Positions 35,304 to 44,429 of a stretch of 64,000 nucleotides of DNA are shown piece after piece (the first letter of the stretch is position 1; every line of letters begins with the position of its first letter). The translations under genes and the position numbers were made by a program. This DNA comes from CAWIKY01 sp963836905 (GTDB taxonomy: Bacteria; Pseudomonadota; Alphaproteobacteria; Caulobacterales; Hyphomonadaceae), in assembly GCA_963836905.1 (NCBI GenBank), contig CAWIKY010000006.1:186001-250000 (forward strand), given 5' to 3'. Under the pieces are notes generated by a model. That model made no database searches, had not been told where the DNA came from, and worked only from the letters and a program-made list of their open reading frames with translations.

Positions 35304-35710
35304 GAGGGCGCAGACGCAGAAGTGCGGATACTACCGAAGTCGATCTGACGCCGATGCTCGACATCGTCTTCATCCTACTGATCTTCTTCATCGTCACCGC
35401 GACCTTCATCAAGGAACGTGCGCTCGACCTGACGCCGCCACCACCGGCGCCGCCGGATCAACCCGTCAATCCACAGCCTACAATTCTCATCCGCCTGTCT
35501 GAAGACAGTCTGGTTTATGTGAACGGTCGTCTGTCGGATGTGGAATCGGTCCGGGCGAACATTGAACGGCTTCGGGCAGAGACGCCTGAAAGTGCGGTCC
35601 TTGTTCAGGCGCATCCACGTGCAAAGAACCGGCTTGTTGTTCTGGTCGTCGACCAGGCCCGCAGTGCCCAGGTCGAAAATGTCGGCTTCACCGTCGACCA
35701 GCCAACCTAG
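35300..35710 (+). CDS. exbD: ExbD biopolymer transport protein (first copy)
   Basis: 136 residues. The membrane helix begins with the essential Asp in EVDLTPMLDIVFILLIFFIVTA (about 14-35). The periplasmic part has the usual EDSLVYVNG...VRANIERLR pattern. A proline-rich spacer (PPPPAPPDQPVNPQP) follows the helix. It overlaps exbB and is followed nine bases later by a second exbD. Confidence 0.9.
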   Translation: MRGRRRRSADTTEVDLTPMLDIVFILLIFFIVTATFIKERALDLTPPPPAPPDQPVNPQPTILIRLSEDSLVYVNGRLSDVESVRANIERLRAETPESAVLVQAHPRAKNRLVVLVVDQARSAQVENVGFTVDQPT

Positions 35711-35719
35711 GAGATCGCA

Positions 35720-36127
35720 ATGGCACGAAAAATCCGTGCAAGAGATCCGGAAGAACAGACGCTGGACCTGACGCCCATGCTGGACGTCACGTTCATCCTT
35801 CTGATTTTCTTCATCGTCACGGCGCAGTTCATCAAACTGCCCGGCGTCGACATCAACCGGTCCGACGTCGATAATGACAGGCTGGTGACCCCGCTCGGGA
35901 TTATCATTGCCATCGACGAGGAGAGCAAAATCTTTGTCGACAAGAAGCAGATTGACCCGCGGGAGCTGGAGTTCACAATTCGTGAGCTTCGCGAGAGCAA
36001 CCCGAAGGGCCAGATTGTTCTTCAGGTAGATAATGAATCCGAAGCCGAGGTGCTCGAACTGGCCATGTCAGCCATTACCGGCGCTGACTCCGAGGCGGCG
36101 GTCAACATTTCAACCGAGCTGGACTGA
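35720..36127 (+). CDS. exbD: ExbD biopolymer transport protein (second copy)
   Basis: 135 residues. The helix LDLTPMLDVTFILLIFFIVTAQF (about 14-36) includes the conserved Asp. The periplasmic domain has EESKIFVDKKQIDPRELEFTIREL. Paired, non-identical ExbD proteins occur in TonB2-like operons. AGGAG precedes the ATG. Confidence 0.9.
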   Translation: MARKIRARDPEEQTLDLTPMLDVTFILLIFFIVTAQFIKLPGVDINRSDVDNDRLVTPLGIIIAIDEESKIFVDKKQIDPRELEFTIRELRESNPKGQIVLQVDNESEAEVLELAMSAITGADSEAAVNISTELD

Positions 36128-36141
36128 GAAGGGAATTCATC

Positions 36142-36765
36142 ATGTTTTCTAATCCTTTAATACGTCTGGCCGTTGGTCTTCCATTCGCGGCGGCCATCGT
36201 TGTCGGTCTGTTTCTTCTCATGGGTCTTCTGATCGAGCCGAAGGACATTACTCTCAGCGAGAATGAGTTCCGTACGCTTGAACGAATCACTCCGCAGGAT
36301 GAAAGCCAGGAGATCCGCCGGACCCAGCGGGCTCAGCCGAAGCGTCTGGAGTCGGCAGACAAGCCGCCCCCACCGCCAAAGCTCTCCGCTGCAAAATCGA
36401 ACGTAAACCTGCCGACGCCGCAGATTCAGGGATCGGCACCAACCGAGCTTCGGATTGACCGGGTCCAGAGCCTTGCATTCGATGCGGTTGCCGTGTCGGA
36501 CCGTGATGCTCAGCCGATCCGTCCACCGCTGCCAAGCTATCCCCAGCGTGCCGCTGAACGTGGCATCGAGGGCAGCTGCGACGTGCGTTTCGACGTTGAT
36601 ACGCGCGGCCGTCCCTACAACGTATCTGCGCAGTGTACTGACGGCGTATTTACGCGGGAAGCCGAACGGGCAGTGGAACGGGTGGAATTTGCGCCCAAGA
36701 TTATCCGCGGCAAGCCGGCTGAACGAAAGAACGTTGTCTACCCGATTTCCTTCAATCTGGAATAG
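36142..36765 (+). CDS. tonB: TonB family energy transducer
   Basis: 207 residues. A membrane anchor (about 8-31), then a fairly short Pro-rich spacer (PPPPPKLSAAKSN, about 72-90) and a C-terminal TonB domain with PSYPQRAAERGIEGSCDVRFDVDTRGRP and the ending VVYPISFNLE. The short spacer suggests it may reach receptors with help from the coiled-coil DUF3450 protein or TtpC-like partner (inference). It is the last gene of the operon, before a strong terminator. No receptor gene is adjacent. Confidence 0.9.
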   Translation: MFSNPLIRLAVGLPFAAAIVVGLFLLMGLLIEPKDITLSENEFRTLERITPQDESQEIRRTQRAQPKRLESADKPPPPPKLSAAKSNVNLPTPQIQGSAPTELRIDRVQSLAFDAVAVSDRDAQPIRPPLPSYPQRAAERGIEGSCDVRFDVDTRGRPYNVSAQCTDGVFTREAERAVERVEFAPKIIRGKPAERKNVVYPISFNLE

Positions 36766-36801
36766 CTGCCCCCGGGCACGACCGGATCGAAATCAGAGGA
36801 A

Positions 36802-36825
36802 CAGCCCCGCTATCGCGGGGCTTTT
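36802..36825 (+). terminator. rho-independent terminator of the TonB operon
   Basis: AGCCCCGC-TATC-GCGGGGCTTTTT: an 8-bp GC-rich stem followed directly by five Ts, 36 bases after the tonB stop. Confidence 0.9.
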
Positions 36826-36889
36826 TCGTTTGGGGACCCATGGGCAAATTTACGGCAGGTCCAAACCGACGTGGTTGCAACGGGTGCCG

Positions 36890-37772
36890 TCAGCCCGTGC
36901 GGCCGCCAGATCGCGCGTACTCTTGCGTGCCACGCGTTCGCACCGCTGTCCGTATCGAGCACATTCTCAGGCTGGTACGGAAACCGTCCGTCCAGACGTT
37001 TGTAGAGAGGCTCGAAGTCTGTATCGACGGTTGCGCGGAAAAGCTCGTCATAGCTGTCGATGACGAAATAGGTCTGCTGGAAGTCGTCGATGCGGTAGTC
37101 GGTGGCCATGACGCGTTCGAGATCGAAACGAATCCGGTTCGGTGAGGCATTCTCCAGAGCAAATACGCTCTCTGACCGAGAAGAAACGATTCCGGCACCG
37201 TAGATCCGAAGATCGTCGCCATTCGTCACCAGCCCGAACTCGACCGTGTACCAATAGAGCGCTGCCAGATTCTTCAGGGCGGAATATTCGAGGCTGCGCA
37301 GGCCGCCCTGGCCGTAGGCCTGCATGTAGTCGGCGAAAACCGGGTTTGTCAGCATCGGGACATGCCCGAAGACGTCATGGAAAACATCCGGCTCCTGAAT
37401 ATAGTCGATCTGCTCCGGCGTCCGGATGAAATTGCCGGCCGGAAATCGCCGGTTGGCCAGATGGTCGAAGAAAACCGCGTCCGGCACCAGACCGGGGACA
37501 GCCACGACCCGCCAGCCGGTGAGCGCTTCGAGCTCGTCACTCATCCGCTCGAAATGCGGGATCCCGCATTTGCCGAGATCAAGCGCCTTCAGACCGTGCA
37601 TGAACGCATCGGCCGCCCGGCCGGGGAGCAGCTTTGTCTGCTGCTCATACAGCCTGTCCCATATGCCGTGCTCGGCTTCTGTATAGGCCGCGTAATTCTG
37701 GTCGATCGTGTAGTCGCCGTTCGGTCCTGCGCCTTTCGGGTCAGTGTCTTCCGTGGTCGATGTATCGGACAT
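36890..37772 (-). CDS. phhA: phenylalanine 4-monooxygenase, frameshifted near the 3' end
   Basis: The main frame holds the catalytic domain with iron ligands in DVFHDVFGHVP (two His) and TVEFGL (Glu). After ENVLDTDS the frame runs into a non-family tail that ends inside the tonB terminator. The next frame continues RTRGTQEYARSGGRTG, a conserved-looking end, and stops at 36890. Removing one base (plus-strand CC at 36942-36943) gives 293 residues, normal for the bacterial enzyme. It converts Phe to Tyr with tetrahydropterin and O2. It is divergent from maiA across 143 bases, so both are probably controlled together. Confidence 0.85.
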
Positions 37773-37915
37773 AGGAGAATTCCTCTGGAATGAACGCGCC
37801 CCGACAGGTCTTGCATAAAACCGGCCGGTGCTGAAAGCACAATGGAACCTTGCCCCTCATGTTCCTGTTCGGAAACGAGGACACGGAGGTGTCGAAAACG
37901 ATCAGGGAGATGCGG

Positions 37916-38575
37916 ATGACCACGAGCGAACTGAGCCTTTACGGGTATTGGCGATCATCTGCGGCGTTCCGTTTGCGAATTGCCTTCAATCTGAAAAACG
38001 TTGTGATCGACCATGTCCCTGTCAATATCGCTCCAGGTATCGATGAACAGCGCAGCGAAGCCTATCTGGCACTGAACCCGCAAGGCCGGGTTCCTGCAAT
38101 CAAGACAATCGATGGTGTGGCCAATCAGTCGATGGCGATCCTTGAATGGATTGACGAAACCTGGCCGGATCCATCGTTTCTCCCTGCGGATAAATGGCGC
38201 CGTCTTCAAGCCCGGGCCTTTGCCGACACGATCGCGTGCGATGTTCACCCGCTCAACAATCTCTCTGTCCTGCGCAAGCTGAAGCAGGATTTCGGTGCCT
38301 CCCAGGATCAGATAGATAGCTGGTACCGAAGCTGGATCACGTCCGGGTTCAAGGCGCTTGAGGCCGGACTTTCCAGTGGAACCGAGACGTCTGCCTACCT
38401 GTTTGGCAATACGCCGGGGCTTGCCGAGATCTGTCTCGTTCCGCAGCTCTGGAATGCACGACGGTTCAATGTCGACCTTGTGCCTTTTCAGCGTTTGCTG
38501 GCTGCAGAAGCGCAGGTCATGAAGCTGGACGCGTTTACCCAGGCGCTACCGGAAAACCAGCCGGACGCGAAATAG
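37916..38575 (+). CDS. maiA: maleylacetoacetate isomerase (zeta-class glutathione transferase)
   Basis: 219 residues from ATG 37916, chosen because AGGGAG sits at the right distance; an ATG two codons upstream is possible. The zeta-class signature is clear: LYGYWRSSAAFRLRIAFNLK (SSxxxR(V/L)RIA), LNPQGRVPAI and an Asn/Gln-rich DVHPLNNLSVLRKL. It isomerises maleylacetoacetate to fumarylacetoacetate in Tyr breakdown. The steps between Tyr and maleylacetoacetate are not encoded in the window. Confidence 0.9.
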   Translation: MTTSELSLYGYWRSSAAFRLRIAFNLKNVVIDHVPVNIAPGIDEQRSEAYLALNPQGRVPAIKTIDGVANQSMAILEWIDETWPDPSFLPADKWRRLQARAFADTIACDVHPLNNLSVLRKLKQDFGASQDQIDSWYRSWITSGFKALEAGLSSGTETSAYLFGNTPGLAEICLVPQLWNARRFNVDLVPFQRLLAAEAQVMKLDAFTQALPENQPDAK

Positions 38576-38640
38576 CTCCGGGGTCACCCAGTTGCTGTTA
38601 TCAGTTGCCGGAATATGATCGCCCTCTTGGAGGTTGATTC

Positions 38641-38970
38641 CTAATGTCTCAGCCCCGGCCTGACGGTATAGCGGCCACCGTCCGTGCCCGAGAAAACCTC
38701 GCGGATTCTCGGATGATCGACCGGCCCGCCCTCTTCGTCTTCCAGCAGGTTCTGTTCGGAGACATAGGCCACATAGTGGCTCTGCTCATTCTCCGCGAGC
38801 AGATGATAGAATGGTTGCTCCTTCCGGGGACGGACATCTTCGGGGATCGACTCCCACCACTCCTCGGTATTGGAAAACTCCGGATCGACATCGAAGATGA
38901 CGCCGCGAAACGGAAACAGCCGATGCTTTACAACCTGCCCGATCTGGAATTTGGCGTATCTGTCCGCCAC
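38641..38970 (-). CDS. hspQ: heat shock protein HspQ
   Basis: 109 residues. Hallmarks are KFQIGQVVKHRLFPFRGVIFDVDPEF, PFYHLLAENE, YVAYVSEQNLLED and GPVDHPRIREVF. HspQ binds hemimethylated DNA in E. coli and also acts as a specificity factor for Lon protease. It converges with maiA and is transcribed alone. Confidence 0.93.
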   Translation of the reverse strand: MADRYAKFQIGQVVKHRLFPFRGVIFDVDPEFSNTEEWWESIPEDVRPRKEQPFYHLLAENEQSHYVAYVSEQNLLEDEEGGPVDHPRIREVFSGTDGGRYTVRPGLRH

Positions 38971-39104
38971 TGCACAAGCTCCCTGCTCAAACGCGATTAG
39001 TCAGATAAGATAGCGATTGCTGGCAATGTTCCAAGCGTCGCCAGTTTCGCCCTGTGATTTCCCTTGCTAGAACACTGCCAAGACTATTTTCAAAGAGCGG
39101 TTTC

Positions 39105-40202
39105 ATGCTCAGGACCGACGCAGCGCGGAAGAGGCCTTCCCGTCGCCCGCGCCGGGGCGGTTCGCGCGACCTTTTCGCGGCGATCGACCTCGGTACCAAC
39201 AATTGCCGCCTGCTGGTTGCTCAGGCCAGTGGCGACCGCTTTCGCGTGGTCGACAGCTATTCGCGTATTGTGAGGCTGGGCGAGGGGCTGCAGGCCTCGG
39301 GAGAGATATCCGAAGACGCGGTGCTGCGCACGATTCGCGCCCTGAAGGACTGCCAGAAGCGGCTGAAGCGCCATCGTGTCGGCAAGGTTCGGTGCGTTGC
39401 CACGCAAGCCTGCCGTGTCGCAGGAAACGGTCGCAGCGTCATAAACCGCATTCGCGACGAGACCGGGCTTGCTTTCAAGATCATCTCTCCAAATGAAGAG
39501 GCGCGCCTGGCAGTCATCGGCTCACTTGACCTCATCGACGATGCCGCCGAACTGGTGCTTGTGGTCGATATCGGGGGCGGGTCGACGGAATTGTCCTGGG
39601 TCGATGCGCGTCAGGCCCGTGAAGGTGGTGTTTCCGGAGCGCTGAAGTCTCCGCCATTACTGGCCTGGGCAAGCTTTCCTATTGGCGTGGTCACGTTGGG
39701 AGAAGCATTTCCTGAAGCCGGCAACCCGGCGTTCTATGCGCAGATGCTGGACGATGCCGCCGCACGAATCGAAGCTTTCGCACCGGGCCGCGCCTTTCGC
39801 GACGCCTTTGCGGGCAGAACCTGTCACCTGATCGGGACAAGTGGAACGGTCACCAGCCTCAGCGCCGTGGCGCAGGGCCTGACATCGTATTCGCGCGACC
39901 GCGTTGATGGCAGCTGGCTTGACCGCGATCAGGCTATCGCAATCTCGGCGCGCCTTCGTGCACAATCGCCGAAGGAACGGGCCGGAGAGCCGTGCATCGG
40001 CGCTGAACGGGCCGATCTTGTTCTGGCCGGATGTGCTATACTGGAGGCTGTATGGTCGCTATGGCCTGCACAAACGCTTCGGGTCGCCGACCGGGGGCTG
40101 CGTGAAGGTCTCTTGCTTTCGATGATGCACAAACCTGCAACATCGCGCGCGGGTCGGCGCGGACGGGACAACCCCCGGGAAAGCGAACATGATGGCGAAT
40201 GA
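39105..40202 (+). CDS. ppx: Ppx/GppA family phosphatase
   Basis: 365 residues from ATG 39105. ASKHA-type ATP fold: FAAIDLGTNNCRLLVA near the start, SPNEEARLAVIGSL, then VVDIGGGSTEL (about 152-162) and HLIGTSGTVTSLSA. It is the short two-domain form that lacks the C-terminal HD-like half of E. coli Ppx. It hydrolyses polyphosphate and/or pppGpp. It overlaps rlmE by 14 bases, a common alphaproteobacterial pairing. Confidence 0.88.
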   Translation: MLRTDAARKRPSRRPRRGGSRDLFAAIDLGTNNCRLLVAQASGDRFRVVDSYSRIVRLGEGLQASGEISEDAVLRTIRALKDCQKRLKRHRVGKVRCVATQACRVAGNGRSVINRIRDETGLAFKIISPNEEARLAVIGSLDLIDDAAELVLVVDIGGGSTELSWVDARQAREGGVSGALKSPPLLAWASFPIGVVTLGEAFPEAGNPAFYAQMLDDAAARIEAFAPGRAFRDAFAGRTCHLIGTSGTVTSLSAVAQGLTSYSRDRVDGSWLDRDQAIAISARLRAQSPKERAGEPCIGAERADLVLAGCAILEAVWSLWPAQTLRVADRGLREGLLLSMMHKPATSRAGRRGRDNPRESEHDGE

Positions 40203-40899
40203 CGAGAAGCGGCGCTGGACCGGCAAGGGCATCGGTGCCGGAAAAGGAACATCCGGGCGAACTGCGAAGAAGAAGATACCCGCTCGCAATGCCGATAGCG
40301 AAAGCTCCAAACGCTGGATCGAACGCCAGCTCGCCGACCCTTACGTCAAGCGAACGCAGGAGCTGGGCTATCGCTCACGCGCAGCCTTCAAGCTGATCGA
40401 GCTTGATGACCGGTTCGGCCTGCTCGGCAAAGGCATCGATGTCATCGATCTGGGTGCGGCTCCGGGTGGCTGGGTGCAGGTGGCACTGGAACGCGGCGCA
40501 CGTACTGTCGTCGGTATAGACCTTCTCGATATCGAACCGATTGTCGGCGCGGAGCTTCTAAAAGGCGACGTCAACGATCCGGCCATGCTGACCCGGATCA
40601 GCGAACTGGTGGGCGGCAAGGCAGATCTGGTCCTTTCGGACATGGCCGCCAACACGACCGGTCACCGGCAGACCGACCATCTGCGCACCGTGACGCTTGT
40701 CGAGTTGGCCGTGGACTTTGCGACGCGCGCGCTGAAGCCGGGCGGGCATTTCTGTTCAAAAGTTTTTCAGGGCGGCACTTCAGCGGCACTTCTGGACAGT
40801 CTGAAGCTGCGTTTTGACGATGTGAAACATGCCAAACCACCTGCCAGCCGGGCCCATTCTCCGGAAATCTACGTCGTGGCGAAGGGGTTTCGGGGGTAG
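40189..40899 (+). CDS. rlmE: 23S rRNA (uridine2552-2'-O)-methyltransferase RlmE (FtsJ)
   Basis: 236 residues. The basic N-terminal extension (about 1-45) is followed by the K-D-K-E layout: YRSRAAFKLIELDDRF, the SAM loop VIDLGAAPGGWVQVA, VLSDMAANTTGHRQTDH and FCSKVFQGG. The end has RAHSPEIYVVAKGFRG. It methylates the A-loop of 23S rRNA. ATG 40189 or 40192 both work. Confidence 0.93.
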   Translation: MMANDEKRRWTGKGIGAGKGTSGRTAKKKIPARNADSESSKRWIERQLADPYVKRTQELGYRSRAAFKLIELDDRFGLLGKGIDVIDLGAAPGGWVQVALERGARTVVGIDLLDIEPIVGAELLKGDVNDPAMLTRISELVGGKADLVLSDMAANTTGHRQTDHLRTVTLVELAVDFATRALKPGGHFCSKVFQGGTSAALLDSLKLRFDDVKHAKPPASRAHSPEIYVVAKGFRG

Positions 40900-40918
40900 G
40901 GAAAGAGCCGGTTTTCCT

Positions 40919-40936
40919 CCCCCGCAAAGGCGGGGG
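40919..40936. repeat. GC-rich stem-loop between rlmE and the DUF885 gene
   Basis: CCCCCGC-AAAG-GCGGGGG, a perfect 7-bp stem between two convergent genes. No T-run follows on either strand, so a terminator role is possible but not proven. Confidence 0.45.
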
Positions 40937-40975
40937 CCTGTCAGGCCAGGTCTTCAAGCAAACGGCCGAAAGCGA

Positions 40976-42847
40976 CTAGGCTTCGGCAAGCGTCTCTTCG
41001 ACCCATTCGTCGACCAGCGTTTCCAGAATTTCCAGCGGAACCGATCCGTTGCGCAAGACAGCATCGTGAAATGCGCCAAGGGTGAACTTGTCGCCCAGAC
41101 GCGTTTTCGCATCCTCACGAAGCTCCTGAATGCGGATCATGCCAATCTTGTAGGCTGTCGCCTGACCGGGCATGACGATGTAGCGCTCAATGGCCTTGAT
41201 GGCGTCGCCTTCGGGGTTCGGTGTGTTCTCCAGAAGATAGTCAATGGCTTCCTCGCGGGTCCATTTCTTGTCATGCAGGCCGGTATCGACAACCAGACGC
41301 GCCGCGCGCCAAAGCTCCATCGCGAGGCGTCCGAAGTCGGAATACGGGTCCTGGTAAAATCCCATCTCCTTGGGCAGGAACTCGGTGTAGAGGCCCCAAC
41401 CCTCGGTATAGGCCGTGTGACCTCCACGCGTGCGGAACTTCGGCAGGCCTTCAAGCTCCTGCGCGATAGCGATCTGCATGTGATGGCCCGGCAACCCTTC
41501 ATGATAGGCCAGCGCTTCCATCTGGTAGATCGGCATGTCGGCCATGTTGTAAAGGTTGGCGTAATAGATGCCCGGTCGCGAGCCGTCCGGTGCCGGACGC
41601 TGGTAGAATGCCTTGCCGGCCGACTGCTCGCGGAACGGCTCGACGCGCTTTACGATCATATCTGCTTTGGGAAGCGTATTGAACGCCGTCGGGAGAGCTT
41701 CGCGCATGGTGTCGATCAAAGCCGTAGCATCGGCCAGATACGCGTCGCGCCCCTCATCGGTATTCTCGTAATAGAATTGCGGGTCAGTACGCGTGAACTC
41801 GAAGAAGTCCTTAAGATCGCCCTCAAAGCCGACGGTCTTCATGATGGCGCGCATCTCGTCATGAATACGTGCAACCTCGGCGAGGCCCAGATCATGGATC
41901 TCATCCGCCGTCAGGTCGGTGGTGGTCATCTGTGCGAGGCGCATGGCGTAATAGGCTTCGCCATCGGGCAGCTTCCAGACGCCATCATCTGTTGTAGCAA
42001 CCGCTTTTTCCGCTTCGGCGAAGGCGATGATCTTGTCATATGCCGCGCCGACGCGTGTCTCGATGGCGGTTGTGCCTTTCGTCATCAGGTCCGAAGCTTC
42101 GGCCTCGGTAACAGTCCCGGCGGTTTGCAGCGCGGTCACCTTCTTGCGGAAATCAGCCATCAGCGGGCTGTCATCGCTTCCATCCGAGGCTGCATCACCG
42201 AACGGGAAGCCATCGGTGATGTTGCGTGCATCGCTGATCACCCGGTCAAACGCAAAAAGCGGCGGGCGAATACCCAGTTCGGACGCGGCCTCCGCATTGG
42301 CGATGTGCTGGTCCATGTAAGCCTCGACACCGTTCAGACGCGCGATATAGGCCTCCGCATCCGACAGGCTGGAAACCGCGTGCTGGTTGATCAGGAAGGC
42401 CGGGACGGAACTCTGCTGGCCCCGCATCTGGTCAAAAACGTAAGCGTGCTGCCAGTAGGCGAAGGCGGCCGCGTCCTTCTCATAGTCATACTCGAACAGG
42501 CGATAGGACAGCTTGGCTTCAGGGGTCAGATCGTCGAAATCGAACTCTTCGCGCATCTCCTCGATCTTGTCGCTCTTGATAGCGAACTCGGCTTCCCTCG
42601 CTTCGGGGGAGTTGTCGTCCCACTTGTCGTAGTCGGTCTTGATTCCAAGAAAGGTCTGCCGGATCGGGCTGCGGGCGACTGCTTCGTTATAGGTGTCCTC
42701 GAAAAAGTCGTTCAGCCGTTCGCTTTCGGTTTGCTGGGCCGTCTCTGCACGGGTCTGCGCGGCCTCGGCACCTGTTGTCTGGGCAGTGGCGGGAAGGCCG
42801 GCCATCAAAGCGATGGCGGACACGAAAGCGGTAAGCGGGGTTTTCAT
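40976..42847 (-). CDS. DUF885 family secreted protein (putative metallo-carboxypeptidase-like)
   Basis: 623 residues. A signal peptide ends near PATAQ. The conserved metal-type motif ALAYHEGLPGHHMQI (about 452-466) and the later TAYTEGWGLYTE give the HExxH-like His pair and a Glu. DUF885 proteins are annotated as putative X-Pro or peptide hydrolases and are often exported in this group. It is transcribed alone and converges with rlmE. Confidence 0.87.
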   Translation of the reverse strand: MKTPLTAFVSAIALMAGLPATAQTTGAEAAQTRAETAQQTESERLNDFFEDTYNEAVARSPIRQTFLGIKTDYDKWDDNSPEAREAEFAIKSDKIEEMREEFDFDDLTPEAKLSYRLFEYDYEKDAAAFAYWQHAYVFDQMRGQQSSVPAFLINQHAVSSLSDAEAYIARLNGVEAYMDQHIANAEAASELGIRPPLFAFDRVISDARNITDGFPFGDAASDGSDDSPLMADFRKKVTALQTAGTVTEAEASDLMTKGTTAIETRVGAAYDKIIAFAEAEKAVATTDDGVWKLPDGEAYYAMRLAQMTTTDLTADEIHDLGLAEVARIHDEMRAIMKTVGFEGDLKDFFEFTRTDPQFYYENTDEGRDAYLADATALIDTMREALPTAFNTLPKADMIVKRVEPFREQSAGKAFYQRPAPDGSRPGIYYANLYNMADMPIYQMEALAYHEGLPGHHMQIAIAQELEGLPKFRTRGGHTAYTEGWGLYTEFLPKEMGFYQDPYSDFGRLAMELWRAARLVVDTGLHDKKWTREEAIDYLLENTPNPEGDAIKAIERYIVMPGQATAYKIGMIRIQELREDAKTRLGDKFTLGAFHDAVLRNGSVPLEILETLVDEWVEETLAEA

Positions 42848-42940
42848 CCTGGACCTTTCAAGAGACGTTGTTGCTGCCCGTTCTGGCCGGCACTGATTGC
42901 GAAACGCAAGGCCAGGCGGTTGGCTGCGTTCCGCCAGCGT

Positions 42941-43399
42941 TTAGCTGCCGTAGAGCACAGTAATGGCTTCGACCACGAGCGCCGGGCGCTCCTGTCCTTC
43001 AATCTCGACGGTGGATTCCATTACCATCTGCTTGCCCCCGGCCTTGGGCTCGACGGAAACGCACTTCTGGCTAAGGCGGACCTTGGAGCCGACCGGCACC
43101 ATGTTCGTGAAGCGGCACTTGTTGGAGCCGTAATTGATGCCGCGGGTCACGCCGGTAACCTTGAGAACTTCACCGCTTAATACCGGCAGAAGCGACAGCG
43201 TCAGGTACCCGTGAGCAATGGGTGAACCGATTTCTTTCGTGGCCCGCTCCACATCCACGTGGATCCATTGATGGTCGCCCGTCGCTTCGGCGAACATGTT
43301 GACGCGGTCTTGATCAATGGTGTGCCAGCCGGAAGTGCCAACCGCTTTGCCAGCGAGGCTTTCAAGGTCTGCGAAGGCAACGGTCTTTGGATCGGCCAT
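42941..43399 (-). CDS. MaoC family dehydratase
   Basis: 152 residues from ATG 43399, with GGGAGAA before it. The hot-dog fold hydratase motif is present: FAEATGDHQWIHVDVERA (about 40-57), then GSPIAHGYLTLSLLP. These (R)-specific enoyl-CoA hydratase-like enzymes use the Asp-His pair to add water to enoyl-CoA. In a PHA-producing cell it could supply 3-hydroxyacyl-CoA (inference). The frame is open far upstream but without family features. Confidence 0.87.
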   Translation of the reverse strand: MADPKTVAFADLESLAGKAVGTSGWHTIDQDRVNMFAEATGDHQWIHVDVERATKEIGSPIAHGYLTLSLLPVLSGEVLKVTGVTRGINYGSNKCRFTNMVPVGSKVRLSQKCVSVEPKAGGKQMVMESTVEIEGQERPALVVEAITVLYGS

Positions 43400-43514
43400 G
43401 TTTGTTTCTCCCGGTTCTTTATCGTGTTCTGAAACCCTGTTTTCGCGCGTGAAGGGAGGCTTGGCAAGCGCGTGGACTTCGTGAGGTCTTCGGGTGTCGG
43501 GCCGTTGCAGGCAA

Positions 43515-44429
43515 TCAGCTCTCGTCGCGGCCGAAATTGGCGGCATCGGTATCCTGACCGGCATCGATGACGCTCCGCCGTACACCGCGCGCGCGGGTAA
43601 AGCAGGCAGCGAGCGCCTCGCCATCCTCCCAGCGTATTGCACGCTGCAGGGCCGTCAGGTCTTCGGTAAACCGCCCCAGCATCTCCAGAACGGCATCGCG
43701 GTTGTTCAGGAAGACGTCGCGCCACATGACCGGATCGGAGGCGGCAATTCGGGTGAAGTCACGAAATCCTCCGGCGGAAAACTTCACCACTTCGCTTTCG
43801 GTGACGGCCTCAAGATCAGACGCGGTGCCGACAATGTTGAAAGCGATCAGGTGCGGAAGATGGCTTGTAATGGCCAGGACGCGGTCGTGATGTTCGGGCG
43901 TCATCATTTCGACACGGCTTCCCAGCCCCTCCCAGAACGCTGTCAGGTCGGCCAGTCCGTCGCTTGTCTCATCGGGCGGTGTGAGGATGCACCACCGACC
44001 CTTGAAGAGGTCGGCAAAACCCGCTTCCGGACCTGACTTTTCAGTCCCGGCAATGGGGTGTCCCGGAATGATCCGTGCATGTCCGGGCAGGGCGGCCGTC
44101 AGGGCATCACGAACGCGGGTCTTGACCGATCCGACATCTGTAACGAGTGCGGTTCCGGGTAGATCCGATGCGATATCTGCCGCCGCTTCGGCGATTGCGC
44201 CCACCGGCATGCAGAACACAACCAGATCGGCCGTAGCAACAGCTGCGCCCGCAGTGTCATGCATGACGCCAAGGTCAAGCCGCGTTGCTACGGCGCGAAC
44301 CTTTGCATCGGGATCGTGCAGATGAATGTCCGTCGCGGGGAAACGGGCGGTGATCGCCCTTGCGAGCGAAGACCCGATCAGACCGGACCCGAGTATTGCG
44401 ACATTCTGAAAAACCGGTGTGTCCGTCAC
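43515..44429 (-). CDS. prephenate/arogenate dehydrogenase family protein
   Basis: 304 residues. The Rossmann loop VAILGSGLIGSSLAR (about 9-23) and the family blocks VTDVGSVKTRV, IIPGHPIAGTEKSGPEAG and AITSHLPHLIAF are intact. It makes 4-hydroxyphenylpyruvate or tyrosine from prephenate or arogenate. It overlaps hisC by four bases, the third gene of a CM-like/hisC/dehydrogenase operon. Confidence 0.92.
   Translation of the reverse strand: MTDTPVFQNVAILGSGLIGSSLARAITARFPATDIHLHDPDAKVRAVATRLDLGVMHDTAGAAVATADLVVFCMPVGAIAEAAADIASDLPGTALVTDVGSVKTRVRDALTAALPGHARIIPGHPIAGTEKSGPEAGFADLFKGRWCILTPPDETSDGLADLTAFWEGLGSRVEMMTPEHHDRVLAITSHLPHLIAFNIVGTASDLEAVTESEVVKFSAGGFRDFTRIAASDPVMWRDVFLNNRDAVLEMLGRFTEDLTALQRAIRWEDGEALAACFTRARGVRRSVIDAGQDTDAANFGRDES

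Noticed and set aside
36810..36889. Long C-terminal extension of phhA into the tonB terminator
   Set aside because: The conserved ending RTRGTQEYA lies in the next frame and stops at 36890. The extension is read out of frame after an inserted base.
40829..43180. 783-codon open frame on the plus strand opposite the DUF885 gene
   Set aside because: It is antisense to a complete, motif-bearing gene and spans several other ends. Long antisense frames are expected in GC-rich DNA with strong third-position bias.
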